Positions 34,186-46,300 of a DNA stretch of 64,000 nucleotides are shown here, piece after piece. The notes under the pieces were generated by a model, which was not told the DNA's origin, did no database searches, and saw only the letters and a program-made list of their open reading frames with translations. The translations under genes and the position numbers were made by a program. Numbering within the stretch: the first letter of the stretch is position 1; every line of letters begins with the position of its first letter. The stretch lies in the NCBI GenBank assembly GCA_963170055.1, contig CAUJGJ010000030.1, positions 62,001-126,000 of the forward strand, read 5' to 3'. Source of the DNA: Halisarca cf. caerulea (taxonomy: Eukaryota; Porifera; Demospongiae; Chondrillida; Halisarcidae).

Positions 34186-34296
34186 TAGTCTTGCATAGCA
34201 CAGCCAGACCACTAGCTATTTCGCCTCCTGTTTTGATGACTGTGACCAAAAACAGGAGGATCTCGAGAAATAACGGTCTGTGCAATGTGAGACTAT
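34186..34296. mobile_element. Foldback element with TAGTCTTGCA ends
   Basis: TAGTCTTGCATAGCACAGCCAGACC at the left is matched by GGTCTGTGCAATGTGAGACTA at the right. Internally, CCTCCTGTTTT is mirrored by AAAACAGGAGG. Same terminal motif family as the elements near 2376, 33785 and 36644. Confidence 0.65.
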
Positions 34297-34724
34297 GATT
34301 GACTCCTAGTGCTTGGCTTAATCATTGCCAAATGTGCACTTGTGGCGCTGGCGAACGTAGTAACTAGGCCTTGGAGATAGGGCTCATGCATGAATAGAAG
34401 CTAAATATAATTTGGTGCAACACTAACCCTTAACCTAACTCCTCTGGCAAGGCTGGAGGATGCACCACTATTTCAAAAAGACTACATTTCCTAACACCAG
34501 TCAGGGTGTCATCATGCAGTGCAAATTTGTGGTGGGATCTCCAATTGACACCTCCGTCTTCTATCTGGATCAAAACATTGCTCCAACTCCCAGTACATAC
34601 AGTATATGTATAGTCTGATTTGCCTTTGCATATATGGAATTTTAGTGATCTTCAAATGTGAATGATTTTTGAATAGGGATGCTTAAATCACGGATAATCA
34701 CACAACAATGGACAATCATGGATC

Positions 34725-34788
34725 ATTCCAAAGTGTCTTCATTCCTTGACCACTTCAAGGGGGTTAAGGGATGAAGACACTTTGGAAT
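34725..34788. mobile_element. Foldback element, 27-bp arms
   Basis: ATTCCAAAGTGTCTTCAT at the left is mirrored by ATGAAGACACTTTGGAAT at the right, with two mismatches over about 27 bp and a short loop. Confidence 0.75.
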
Positions 34789-34956
34789 AGGATGCAAGTA
34801 AGTTTAGCAGGCATGATCGATGTGCTAAGAGTTCAAATTGGTGTGATGAAATGTGGGATGTTACTTGCTCTAAGATTTTGCTGCAGATAATTTTTTTCTG
34901 GGATAACTGAGATAGTGTATAGTAGAGAGATACATAGTTTTAAGATTTTATACATA

Positions 34957-35060
34957 GGTTTAAGTCCATTAGGTTGGATAGGGTATAGGCACAAAAATGA
35001 AAATGGATGATATTACAAATTCCCATAAAGTTAGCTTTCAAGTAGGCTTGTTTCGTCTGT
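34957..35060. repeat. Direct repeat, copy 1 of about 105 bp
   Basis: Starts at GGTTTAAGTCCATTAGGTTG and runs to GTAGGCTTGTTTCGTCTGT. It recurs with few differences at 35481-35585. Confidence 0.85.
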
Positions 35061-35480
35061 AGTTGGTCACATGGGAGTATTCACCTTTGTAGATAGTACG
35101 TGATGATTTTGTGATTTTTCCATGTAATAGGTATTCTGCACATACCTTGATGAGGTGAGGGCTGATAGTATCACAACCACATGATTTATTCATGTTTATA
35201 GAGTTTACTACACAGCGTACTTCATGCTTATGAATTTCAGGGATTGAAAGTTGGTGGGGAAGTGTTAGACGTTAGACGGGAAAGCTCCATATACTGTAGC
35301 TGCAAGTCTTTTACCCCGTTAACTTGTGTTGTAAGCTACATCAAGTAAATTTATTGCAGTTAATTGTGTAGTGAATTTCTTTGTTGAACCATTTTGGTGA
35401 ACTGTGACAGGAAACTTTAAAGAAAGGAGTATATCTTTCCCATGCACTGTTTATTGTCTTCTTTGCTAATAACCATACTT

Positions 35481-35585
35481 GGTTTAAAGTCCACTAGGTT
35501 GGATAGGGTATAGGCAGAAATATGAAAATGGATGATATTACAAATTTCCATAAAGTTAGCTTTCTAGTAGGCTTGTTTCATTTGT
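35481..35585. repeat. Direct repeat, copy 2 of about 105 bp
   Basis: GGTTTAAAGTCCACTAGGTT through GTAGGCTTGTTTCATTTGT, in the same orientation as the copy at 34957-35060. They may be terminal repeats of a small element or a local duplication. Confidence 0.85.
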
Positions 35586-35638
35586 CTAGTGCATGCAGTG
35601 ATCATAGATATCTAGAGTGATGAGGTGGTGATCAGACA

Positions 35639-36102
35639 TACAGTAGAACCTCGCAATAAGACCACCCTGGAAATAAGACCACCTCAAAATTAAGACCACT
35701 TTGTTGCAGTCCAAAATTTCTCCTATACTTGTATATGGAAATTAGTTTCAGAATAAAGGCCCCATTTTTTTACTCTGCATGTCAAAACCTCACAATTAAG
35801 ACCACTTATTTGTGGCTACTGCTGTTTTCTGTGGACATTAGGCTCTGAAATGAATCCCATCAGTAGAAAGAGATGGTATACTTGGGGTCACATTTTTATC
35901 ATCTTAATGGAGTGACAATAAAAGAGGTGTAATGGTGCAATTTTTCTACAGTCTTATTGCCTCATGTGTATCTTGTGTCTACGGAATGACTTGCAGATGT
36001 GCCATGCTATTCTGGACAGTACTTACAGATATAAGACCACCACACAATTAAGACCACTTGCGCTAGTCCCAAGGGTGGTCGTATTTGTGAGGTACTACTG
36101 TA
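35639..36102. mobile_element. TA-flanked pogo/Tigger-like miniature element
   Basis: The element is 35641-36100 with TA on both sides. Left end CAGTAGAACCTCGCAATAAG; right end, reversed, CAGTAGTACCTCACAAATAC. Subterminal copies of AATAAGACCAC or AATTAAGACCAC occur at 35653, 35671, 35688, 35792 and 36029-36058. No transposase is present. CAGTNGAACCTCG-type ends with TA duplications are typical of pogo/Tigger-class derivatives. Confidence 0.75.
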
Positions 36103-36642
36103 TTCTGCTGGAGACAGGATCGACTGCTACATTGATGATGGCATCGTTGTTCAATGTTGTTTGTAAACATACCAGGGGAGGTGGAAATGGGGAAGGGGGA
36201 GGGGTGTCAGGGGATCTGTAGACCCACCAAAAATAATACTGGGGGGCCATTGACCCCCCAAATCAAGTAGGTAGATCTTATATAATATGTCTTGTGTAAT
36301 AACTTGTATAGGCTTATCCTGTTATTAGTAATAACCAGTCTTTGATAAGGGTAGTTGTCAATCATTACTGCTTACAAAATCCGGATGAAATGGGGAATGT
36401 CAAGTATATGATGGCATATGTATTATATATATATATATATAGTCAATGTGGTCTGACCCCCCAAAGATGAGTAGCTTCCGCCACCCCTGTTTACTATCGT
36501 TACCATAAATGTGTGTTGGAGCATAGCCTGACACCTGGGCTAAGGAATAACTGACTGTGGGAGTCACCGGAAAAGGGAGTCACGGAGGTCTATGACACAG
36601 GTATCACGTAGTCTGACGTGGCCAGACTGGGTTGCCTATCCT

Positions 36643-36702
36643 GTAGTCTCGTTCCCAGCCCACACTTCCGCCGCCCGAAGTGTGGGCTGGGAACGAGACT
36701 AC
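36643..36702. mobile_element. Perfect 26-bp foldback with TAGTCTCG ends, just upstream of VIRMA
   Basis: Arms 36643-36668 and 36677-36702 are exact inverse copies around the loop CGCCGCCC. The VIRMA start codon is only 53 bp downstream, so this element probably sits in the VIRMA promoter or 5' UTR. Confidence 0.85.
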
Positions 36703-36754
36703 CTGTATCCTGTGATCTGTCACGTGCTAGTCGTGTGCTCTTCACTGGCCCAAA

Positions 36755-39700
36755 ATGGCGGATACTGTACAGGACAAATCAAGGCCCATCGAAGACGAAT
36801 TCTGCTTACTTTTTTATGGCAATTTTGTTCATGATCCTACTGAGGTACGAGAATTCTATCTATTCTTTGGTGTATCAAATGCAGATTAAAAAGCATGTTA
36901 CTATGATTCGCTTGCGCAAGCTAGACTGACTCTGCATAGTCAAATGATTAACTGTATCGTGTTTTTATTTTGTGTGCATAATGTCTCATGTGAAGAATGA
37001 ACTGCGTGTTGATATGGTCAAGTTTTCGCAACCTGTACGTATCCGTGAAATAAGGATCATTCCCAAATCCGCCCGAATTCACGCGAATTTAGCAGACGCT
37101 GACAAGATAGGGTGAGTTTCTATGCTGAGCGATTGTTTCACATTTTTATGACCAAGAAGCCGTTATTTATCAATGATTTCGAATGTTTTGGGTAATATTA
37201 GGATTTATTATATTCCTTCCCCAGATGTACCACTCCTAGTGATCTTCGAATAGACTTCTTTGTTAATGACTCTGACAATGTTCTGGCCCCATACTATGAA
37301 CCCTTTGGAAAGTGAGTTGCAGTAAATTATGATGGAAATACTGCTTATTTGATCTGTGTGGGCAATTGCAGTAGTGTCTATTGGATTTCCCCCATAGGCT
37401 GAAGTGCTCTGTTGAACATTTTGCTTTGAAAGAAGATGGATCACGCAATGTTTGTGTTGAAAACATTTACTGTTTGTCACATCTTAATCATTTCTCAAAT
37501 ATAATCCTAGATTTGGTCAGATTCTTTGTTGATTAGAGGTCACTACAAAATGATAACAGTATGTGTTTATGGAATTCCTAAAGTTCCTGCAAGTGAAAGA
37601 AACTCTCCAAAGTATGCATAAATTATAGAGTAGTGTGTTTCTGATGTTTTTGATGCTTCCAATTCATGGTGTTGCCCCTATTTTAGACCAGGATCATCAC
37701 TGCAAAGTAATATTGGTGCAGAATCAAAAAGCCCTTCAAAAAGAAAGTGGCCAGAAGATGAGGTTAATAATGATGAAATAATGTTTTTGTGTTTCTGTGC
37801 ATAAGAGATTGCTATAAGACAACCTTGAATTTACTTATGCATGTAGGGTGAGAAGTCAAGTGATGCCATGTTGGAAGACGAACTATTTGAACCATTCTCT
37901 CCTGACCATTCACCTACCATGTTTGACATATTTGATGATGATATAGGTCCTCCATCCAAAAGGGTATGCATGCATACATGTCACCTGCAGTTCATGTGGA
38001 AGTCTTGTTTGATTTGCTAAATCTGAAATGATGCAAAAGTTGGCAATTAGATTAACATTTACTGGGTGACATACTGTGAGTTTCATGTAAAAGCACTTGC
38101 TATAGTTGATATGAAGATGCAATATCCACTCAGTAAGAAGTCTTGTTTCACCACAGTCTGTAGAGATCAATGTACTGTTGTATCTTGGTTTATCCAACAC
38201 TCATTTATCTCAGTTTCATCCATCTAACCGTCCATTTTGAATCCCCATCTATCGGGCATTGCAAAGTTTTATTCAATTTCTCTTGAGTTATCCAACACCT
38301 GGTTTGTCTGACACGTTAGCAGGGAACAGATGCTGTTTGACCAGATTCCACTATCGTAGCCTCCTAAGAAAGAAAGATTGATGTGGTCCATATATGCTGT
38401 GTGAGGGTTATTTTGTGCTTGATTATGATACTAAATAGGCTTCATTGCTAAATTTCTATTCAATCAAGAAATTTTAATTAAAACGTGCAAGTAAATTCGT
38501 AAGACTCTAAATGTTGTTGGATCTTCAGCTACTGTAGTCTTTAATTTATTTTAATTTTCCATTTCTTTGTAGGTGAATGCATCTGGATATGAAGAATTCT
38601 CTGATGATGAAATTGCTTTTGGGGATGATGATTTTGATCAAGAGGTGTGGCTGCTTTTTCTCTGTGTGTTTTGTGATGCTATACATGTAAACTACACTGT
38701 GTAGTGTATGGCCTAGGAGATATCTATGCAAGGGCATCCGCGAACATTATTTCGTTACAATATTTCAGTATGTCATAGACCTACTTATTGACATAGTTGA
38801 AAATTGCTGCATGTGGTAGAAGCTAGGCTATAATAATATTATTAATGTAGATTATGGTTAGCTGTACAAAGATTCATTAGTTGAGGCAGCATTTTAATCC
38901 AGCTGATTGGGATATGCATCCCAGAAAATCTTGTCTTTAGTAAACTTTTTTATTCCTTCAGGGTGATCTGGACATGTATGCTCATGATATTGACTTGTGG
39001 TTTACAAGTTCTGTCAGTTTTAATCCGTACCAATGTAACCTTCTTGATGAAAAGGTATTTCTCCTCATTTCAGCCATGTTCTTACGTACGTATGTGCTTT
39101 AGCACTTGTATAAGTGTATGTACGTATCTGTACGGTTTATAGATGGCTGGTGGGCAGCCAGATGTGCTTGATCTAGGACGTGAAAGTCAAAGTCCAAGAA
39201 GAGAAGTAGGTTCCTTGTATCTCTGGTATATAAGTCCAGCTCAATGTTAGGGTACTTGCCTTAGGGTCAGCCAATATGGAGAACATAATGAAGGTCCCAT
39301 GTACAGTATGTATGCATTTACCTGTTTGTTTATGTATCTGTCAGTTAGTCTTTCAATCTATCCTGTTAACAGTATCTTGTCAGTGCAAAATAAATAATGG
39401 CCTACTGACGTACATACTTATCATGCATCTTATTTGTACAAAAATGTGTGTGAGTGTGAGTGCATACATGTGCATGTGCATGGTGTGTGTGTTTTCGAAA
39501 TGTCTCTTTTGGAAAAGGAAATTAGTGGCCTTAGCATAGAATAGAATAGATTAATGATGGATTCAAATCCTTTGGATTTGTTTACTGAAAGAATAGAACT
39601 GAGTAGTACTGGCATAGGCATGGTCATCTTTCATTATGCTATATTATTCTTACTTCAAAAAAGTCATGTTTTTTTGCAATAGCACTTGTGACCAGTGAAG

Positions 39701-40328
39701 AGTCATTAGAAATTTCTTAGGATTCATTGTTTTTGAAGATGCAGTTTAGAAGCTTACTTTATTTTAATGTAATGTGTTTGTTGTGTTATGTTTTTATGGG
39801 CACTGTAACTTGACCTTAAGTTTGGATGAAAAATATTCTTTGTTATTGAAGCTTTGCAAAAGTTTATAAGGGTCATAGCCCACATGTCCACCTGTCTAAG
39901 TGTACCCTGCTGTATAATTGCATTTGTCTGACTCCTGTTTTCTGTATTGTGAGATGTTGCACATATGTATATACGTACATGTGTCTAGTATGCACATCTT
40001 TCTTTATTCATTTAGTGCTGTTTTTTTCACATGCCATGTGCGTTGTTGTACTTCCGTGTGTGTAGGCAGTCTTGTATCAGCAAGCCATGCTTAAAAAGCC
40101 CAATGTGTCACCAGTCAAGTAAGATGAGCTATGGTATCTTGTAATTTCTTGATTGAACATTTCACCTTTTCTAACTTTGTATAGACTGTTAGAAATACTG
40201 GAAAATGCTCAACAGAACTTGCTGGTTAGTTACTTTGGTATGGTAGCTAAATGCTATGGTACACGGGTTATTGGTATGTCTATTGTTAAAGGTTTTATTG
40301 AAAGAGTCATCTGAAAGTGAACAGCAAG
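36755..40328 (+). CDS. VIRMA: VIRMA exons 1-13 (N-terminal domain and acidic region)
   Basis: Exons: 36755-36844, 36996-37111, 37225-37311, 37398-37475, 37537-37611, 37687-37762, 37847-37963, 38573-38644, 38962-39054, 39143-39205, 40066-40118, 40185-40224, 40292-40328. The exon 4 donor (GTCACA at 37476) is non-consensus. I chose it because it gives a phase match and the reading CLGHYKMITVCVYG, parallel to the vertebrate LRGWYNCLTLAIYG; the resulting intron is only 61 nt. The 850-bp intron 10 and the 600-bp intron 7 show no genes. Confidence 0.85.
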
Positions 40329-43300
40329 GTACTCTGTTGTGTATTTTTATACATGTTCTTGTGTGCAGGTCAGCCATGTTATACTTAATTTGTTTGATAT
40401 GAAGTGCTGTACAATATTATTCCATTCCATTATGATGGAATATCATACATGATGATGCAAGAATAAAATGGCTGCTCATACATTTGGCTTCAGTGCAGTT
40501 GCATGAAAACCTTACTTGCGGTAAATTTTTGAGCTCCTAAAAGTCTATTCAATATAATATTATTGTCAACCTTGAGGTAGAATATGGACAAATCAGGGTT
40601 CTCTAAGTTACCTCTTGGCTACGTATATTTCGAGAAGTTTACATTGTAAGAAAGGTCATGATTTGGCATTTTGTTATTACTAGCTGTGAACAAAGTTCAG
40701 AACCTCGCTAAAAGGAACATTATAGATATGGAAATTCAATTACACTTACGCTTCCATTTCGACCTACTGCTGCTTATGAAGCTGCTGTGACAATGTGTGG
40801 TCATGTTTTGATTTGAAATGAAGGGAGCTTGCTCGTTTAACACTTTGCATGTGTTGATTTCTCACTTGATTGCAACATACAGCGTGTAGACTACCTGTCC
40901 TTGTTATAGACATTGTTGCAGTTGCTGTAGTCGTAGGAGTGTACAGAAATGAATAAGCCTGTACATTACAAGCTACCATGAATGATCTGCAGTATATGAT
41001 TAGAGATACTTTGAAAAGCACACTGAGAAGAACCATGTAAATACCATATAAAGGGCCTCTGACAAGAATATTAATTTACAAAAATCAATTGCTATTCCAT
41101 TTTCAGCCTTGAAATTAATAGCCATGCTTGCATGTGTCACACTATGATGTCACAAGGGGAATATTTAGTACAGCTAGTATGTGGAATTAGTAACAATTTT
41201 ACAAATAATTTGCGAACAAATCAAGGTAGGAACTCATTGAGCTCACTGTAGTGAAGCCATGCCTAAAAGGGTTCTGCTAGGTTGGAATAGAGATACTAGG
41301 TGAAGTATTCGTGCTTACACTCCCAAATATTCCTGCATAAACATGGTCAAGAACAGCCAAATATCTCTTGATACTGAAATAAATCTACTAATCTTTCTGC
41401 ATCATGCAGTTTGAACTTTGCTATTGCCCTCTATGAAGGGATAGAAGCACTACTGAGATTTAAACTCTGTGTCATACTTCTGTACCCCAGTTGTTCCATA
41501 TCAAGCAATTATGTGCTTATGAATTGCTCCTTCTGTACTCATTACTTACATTTACTGTATGATAGCCAGCAACCTGTAAGACCCTTTTGTTGCAGCTCAT
41601 GCTATTCAAGAAAACCCTATTCCACTGACCGAGACACATTGCAAAGTGCTAGAAGAACAAAAGTTTCTTGTACTGTATCTTGCTTTCTGGGAAACTCATA
41701 GCTTCACTGATTCTACCATTGAAAATATTGAACACGATCTTCAGCCTGCAGGAATGGGTTGAATATATTTTTGCTTGCTTTGCAACATTTGCTGTAAATT
41801 TAAATGCTGCCAAAGTTTTGGGAATAACTATTAATTTTGTGGAGAAAAGTTTCATGTCAGTGGTCCTTGAAAAATGGAAGAAAGGATGTAGGGATGAGTT
41901 ATTAATTTGTATAATAACATGGGAACAAGGTAGAGTTATTTGTTGCACAGGGCTATGAAGGCGTGGGGATTGCATGCATAGGCCAGACAGGCATAGGGTT
42001 AGGCATGCATGGGGCTAGGGAGCTAGACAATGTTTGGCTGAGTTTTGAGCAGGGTGAAAATTGTCTGTTGAATACTATAGAACATTCATTTAATTGAAAG
42101 GCAGACAACAATTGAGAAATTCTGTAGATGATTAACCTGTTTCTTTATGTATGCAGATGTTGTGCAAACTTTGGGTGATCGGATTTTGAGTGTTTTGGAG
42201 CTAGACAGAGTGACTGACATACCTACAGGCATTGATGTGAGATTGATTAAGGCTGTTCTTAAGACAATAGATGTAATTTGCAAGTCAAAAACATCAGCCT
42301 TCAAAATGCTTCTGGTTAGTTATGGACTAGATACATGTATCTTCTGGTGTTGTACACAAAGTAATTGTTTAATATAGTCATCAGTGCTTTATTGTTCACC
42401 TGCGTATTTGAATACATATGTTTTACTACATGGGCCACAGATATCCTGTTCTTTTATCCTTAAATGCAAAGGAAAGGCTTTTGAATCACCTACTGCATAT
42501 GTTGAATTTCTTTGCTTGATTTGTTAGCAGCTTTTACAATTGAGTATAACTGAGACCATTGTATAACAGAGTAGCTCTAGTTGCTTGCACAGCAAGATTT
42601 TAAGTTAAGATTTATTTGTACTGTGTATTCTTGTCTTTTGTGAGCTTGGACATCCTTTTAGGTATGTGCTATGTACATAACTATGTTTTACCCCACCCCC
42701 AATTTTACTTTCAACAGGACCTTAAAGTTATTGATGTGTTGGTTGGCTTGGTGTGTGGTGACAAGTTGGCTTTGTCACTGAAACTTGAAGCTGTTAGTGG
42801 TGAGTAAGGTATGCCATGTGTCAAAGTGCTATTCTCAGGAACCCTCATTTGAATTATGATATGTGTGCAGTATAAGTTGAATTCCTGCATGTAATGTGTC
42901 ATAATGCTTGTATGATGTTGCTTACTGTTCTATTCACTGAGCATCCACGCATGCTTGGCATAGAGTGTTTGAATGAACATGTGCTTTGAATTTTGCGCTC
43001 CAGCTGCTGAATTTTCATATTTTACTGTATTTTATATTGTGAGTAGTTTTCTCTCATGAATCCAGTATTTTTACTGTATGTCAATACTGTAGCATGCATG
43101 AAAGTTTAGTGATACAGAACAATGCAATGCCAATGTCTATGGCCAATATTTGTTAATTTGTTTTCCATTTGCAGTATTAGGAGTCATGCTACAGTACATT
43201 CAGGGAGTGGAATATTTTCTTGGTTGGAATGTACCTGTGAGTTATGTACAATGGGTAAAGCACCCTCTTACAAGTAGATTTTGCATTGTACACTTAATTG

Positions 43301-46300
43301 AACATGACTGTACCATTTTATCATTGGTGGTCACAGGATGTCTTTTTTTGGACTGTAGGATGAAATGAGAGGAAGTCCTGCCATTAGTCTATACCAGCAA
43401 GTGCTAAAGCTGTGTATGACCTGCAAGGTGCAGTACAGAAATGCTCAATGAATCAGTTTGTTATGACCCTTGCATGGTATATGCTTTCTACGCATGTACG
43501 TACATACTGTACGTATGTACTGTATATTCTGGATGGGTCTGAATAAGATGTCACTAAATGTATTTATTCCACCCATAAAAAAACTTAGTGAGGTAGATCA
43601 CTAAATCTCTCCTATTATTGTTGGGGAATGGGTCACTAAATGGCACACTAAACCTCTAGCTCTCCTATATAGAGGGAAGATTTAGTGATAAGGGTCACTA
43701 AATCTTCCCTCTATTACAGGGGATGATTTAGTGATGTTTTGACCACAAGGTTGTAATATCCAATAAGTGTCCAGTGGTCTTATGATAGCAATTACTTATT
43801 GTCTATTTAATTAAGTCAATTCGTTTGCCAACTAACCAAGATATACAGGTGGATAAAATACATACTTATAGTGACATTTTGTATGGAACCATTCTGGATT
43901 ATTTCCTTGGCTATTGAGCTGCAGTACATACATATGTGCATATTTCCTGAATGCATACATACTGTAGATAGATGCTGTCTTGGACTTCCCTGTAAATTGG
44001 ATTTTCAAATTGGCCCTCCTATTTTCCTGAATTACTCCATTTCTGAATGTGCTGAATTGGGCAACTTTTGTCTTGCCTCTAAAACACAATATTTGTTACT
44101 TCAATTGTCCTTTACCTCTGCCTTATATATTTGTGCTAAGTAGTGACTTGTATGTTTAGAAGCACTTGCTGAAAAGCATGCTTCTGAGACCATCATGCAC
44201 TTTTAAAGTACAATGGTTAGTGAAATTATATCTTAAACAGTGTTTTTGCATGTGCTGTAAATGTAATGGAGACCTCATTGTGTTTATTGTATATCATTTC
44301 TAGTCTGCTCAGCTTGTAGCATCTCTCAAATCACTATTGAAGAAGGTTCATGTTTATGAAGTTATAGTATCATTTGAGAACAGTGTGGAAAAGTATGTGT
44401 GTGAATGTCTTTTGATTGTATTATTCATTGTGCACTGTACACTTCTTTTGTCTACTACATCATATGCAATAGCTTGTATTTACTGTATGTACCATATTAG
44501 ATATTATTAAAGTGGAAGTTTTGTATTTCAACACTTTGTCAACACTTGGTGGGCAACCAATAAGGTGTCACATTGTGAAGGTTGTTAGATTATCAAGTGG
44601 CTTTTAGTACACTGTAGACTTGTGATGGTCAATTAGATTGGACAGAATGGTGGGCTATTGAGGTGTTGGATTCCGAATTTTCCACTGTACTACAAATGTC
44701 TTGTATCACTGTAGAATAAAATGCACTTTACATGTGTACCCATTGTGCACTTTTCACTCAGACAAATAGCACACAATGTGCACTTGATGGAAGAGACCAA
44801 TGATGCAGTGAAGGATTTTCCAGAGTTTGATGCTATCGAAAACACAGTTTGTGATCATCTCAATTGGTGTTTGAAAGAAATCAGAGACTTTATTGGGGAA
44901 AGGGTACTACCTTTTGTAGTATATTATATACAGACATATGTACTGTACGTATGTACATACAGTAAAGTTTATGCATATACATATACATATGTATGTATTA
45001 GATAGTTTCCTTCCACACGTGGGTTTGTAGCTCTTGTCTTTTGACATGTCATTGAGGGCATCAGTCCAAGGTGATTATTCAAAGTGTATTTGCCCATCTT
45101 TCGCCCTGTTAGGCAGATGATTATGAACCTAAATATGTACATCCATACACACTGTATGTACGGTACATTGAAATGCATACCCCCACTTTTATGAGGTGCA
45201 TTTTAGCTTCTATTGTGAGCAGTTTGCACTTAGCTTGAATGTATGGTTAGTGGCTTATCATAGTTACACTCATCTTCCCACATACAGTGTATGCACAATG
45301 TTGGATGCATGTGTGATGGTACGTACATACTGTACTATATAACGTTTGATGTTGCCTTGATTTTATAGGAAGACACCCATCTACCAGTGTTAACTGTGTC
45401 ATCATTGGATGAAACCTTGCCAGGGGATAATCTTAACTTCTCATTCATCAATCCTTGGCTAACATCAAGGTTGTGTGTATAAAATGGCATCCACTGTAAT
45501 TTTGACATTGCTGTATTTAGGTCATTACACTGATTGTGTGTAGCATATTGCTTTGAGATTCTTAGTGCAGTTTTAGGGTATTTGCATGGTTTGCATTCCA
45601 GTATTTGTACCCTGTGTTTGCTTGCTGCTGGTGTGGACTTCATATGCTTACCGTATGTTTTTGCTTTGCTGATCTGTAGAGCTTTTCTGGAATGTCTTTT
45701 AGTATTGCTAGCATCACCATCAACTATGATGCTAATGTTTGCCCCTACAAAGGACATTTTGCTTATATTGTTAACCTTCCCAGCTGGTATGTACAGTACA
45801 TTCACGTTTACATATGTGCATACTTGTATGGTGAAGTATAATAGCCATATTGTTCTTCTGTATTTAGGCTTACAATATTTGCAGGATAATCTTACTGTTG
45901 TTGGAGCATTGGTTTCTCATTTGTACCAGGAAGCAGTATGTTAATGATTTTTCTGTTATCATTTTCACCATGGTCAGTTTTGAAATCTCTATCTACTGTA
46001 TATACAGAAGGAAGAAGACATTCCATACAATACTGTTCCACCTTTGAATGTATGTTAACAGCATTTTGCTCTGTTGCTGAGTTTCATGGGTGACTTGTTC
46101 CATTCAGGATCTTCTGAAGAATGCGGATTCTGTAGTTTGCTGTCCTCACTATGTAGGAATACTAATTGTGTACTACATGAAGGTATGTTCTTGCACATAT
46201 CCGAGTAGTCCTTTAGGATATCTGATCAATTGTTTGTTTGCCACAATACACAGGTCCTTGGACTTATGCTAAATGTAAAACAACTATTGAAAGCTGGAGT

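Larger units (their letters stand above)
33759..36754. other. Intergenic region between YEATS2-like and VIRMA genes (divergent promoters)
   Basis: The two genes point away from each other, so this 3-kb stretch should hold both promoters. It contains foldbacks near 33783-33848, 34186-34296, 34725-34788 and 36643-36702, a pair of direct repeats (34957-35060 and 35481-35585) and a 460-bp TA-flanked miniature element (35641-36100). No further gene was recognised. Confidence 0.7.

Noticed and set aside
36981..37111. VIRMA starting at the ATG at 36981 (MSHVKNEL)
   Set aside because: An upstream exon at 36755-36844 encodes the family's first strand and joins in phase to AAT at 36996. The downstream ATG would lie in the intron tail.
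41668..41958. A possible extra VIRMA exon in intron 13
   Set aside because: The flanking exons already join in phase (QQ-D-VVQ), and the frame has no similarity to VIRMA.
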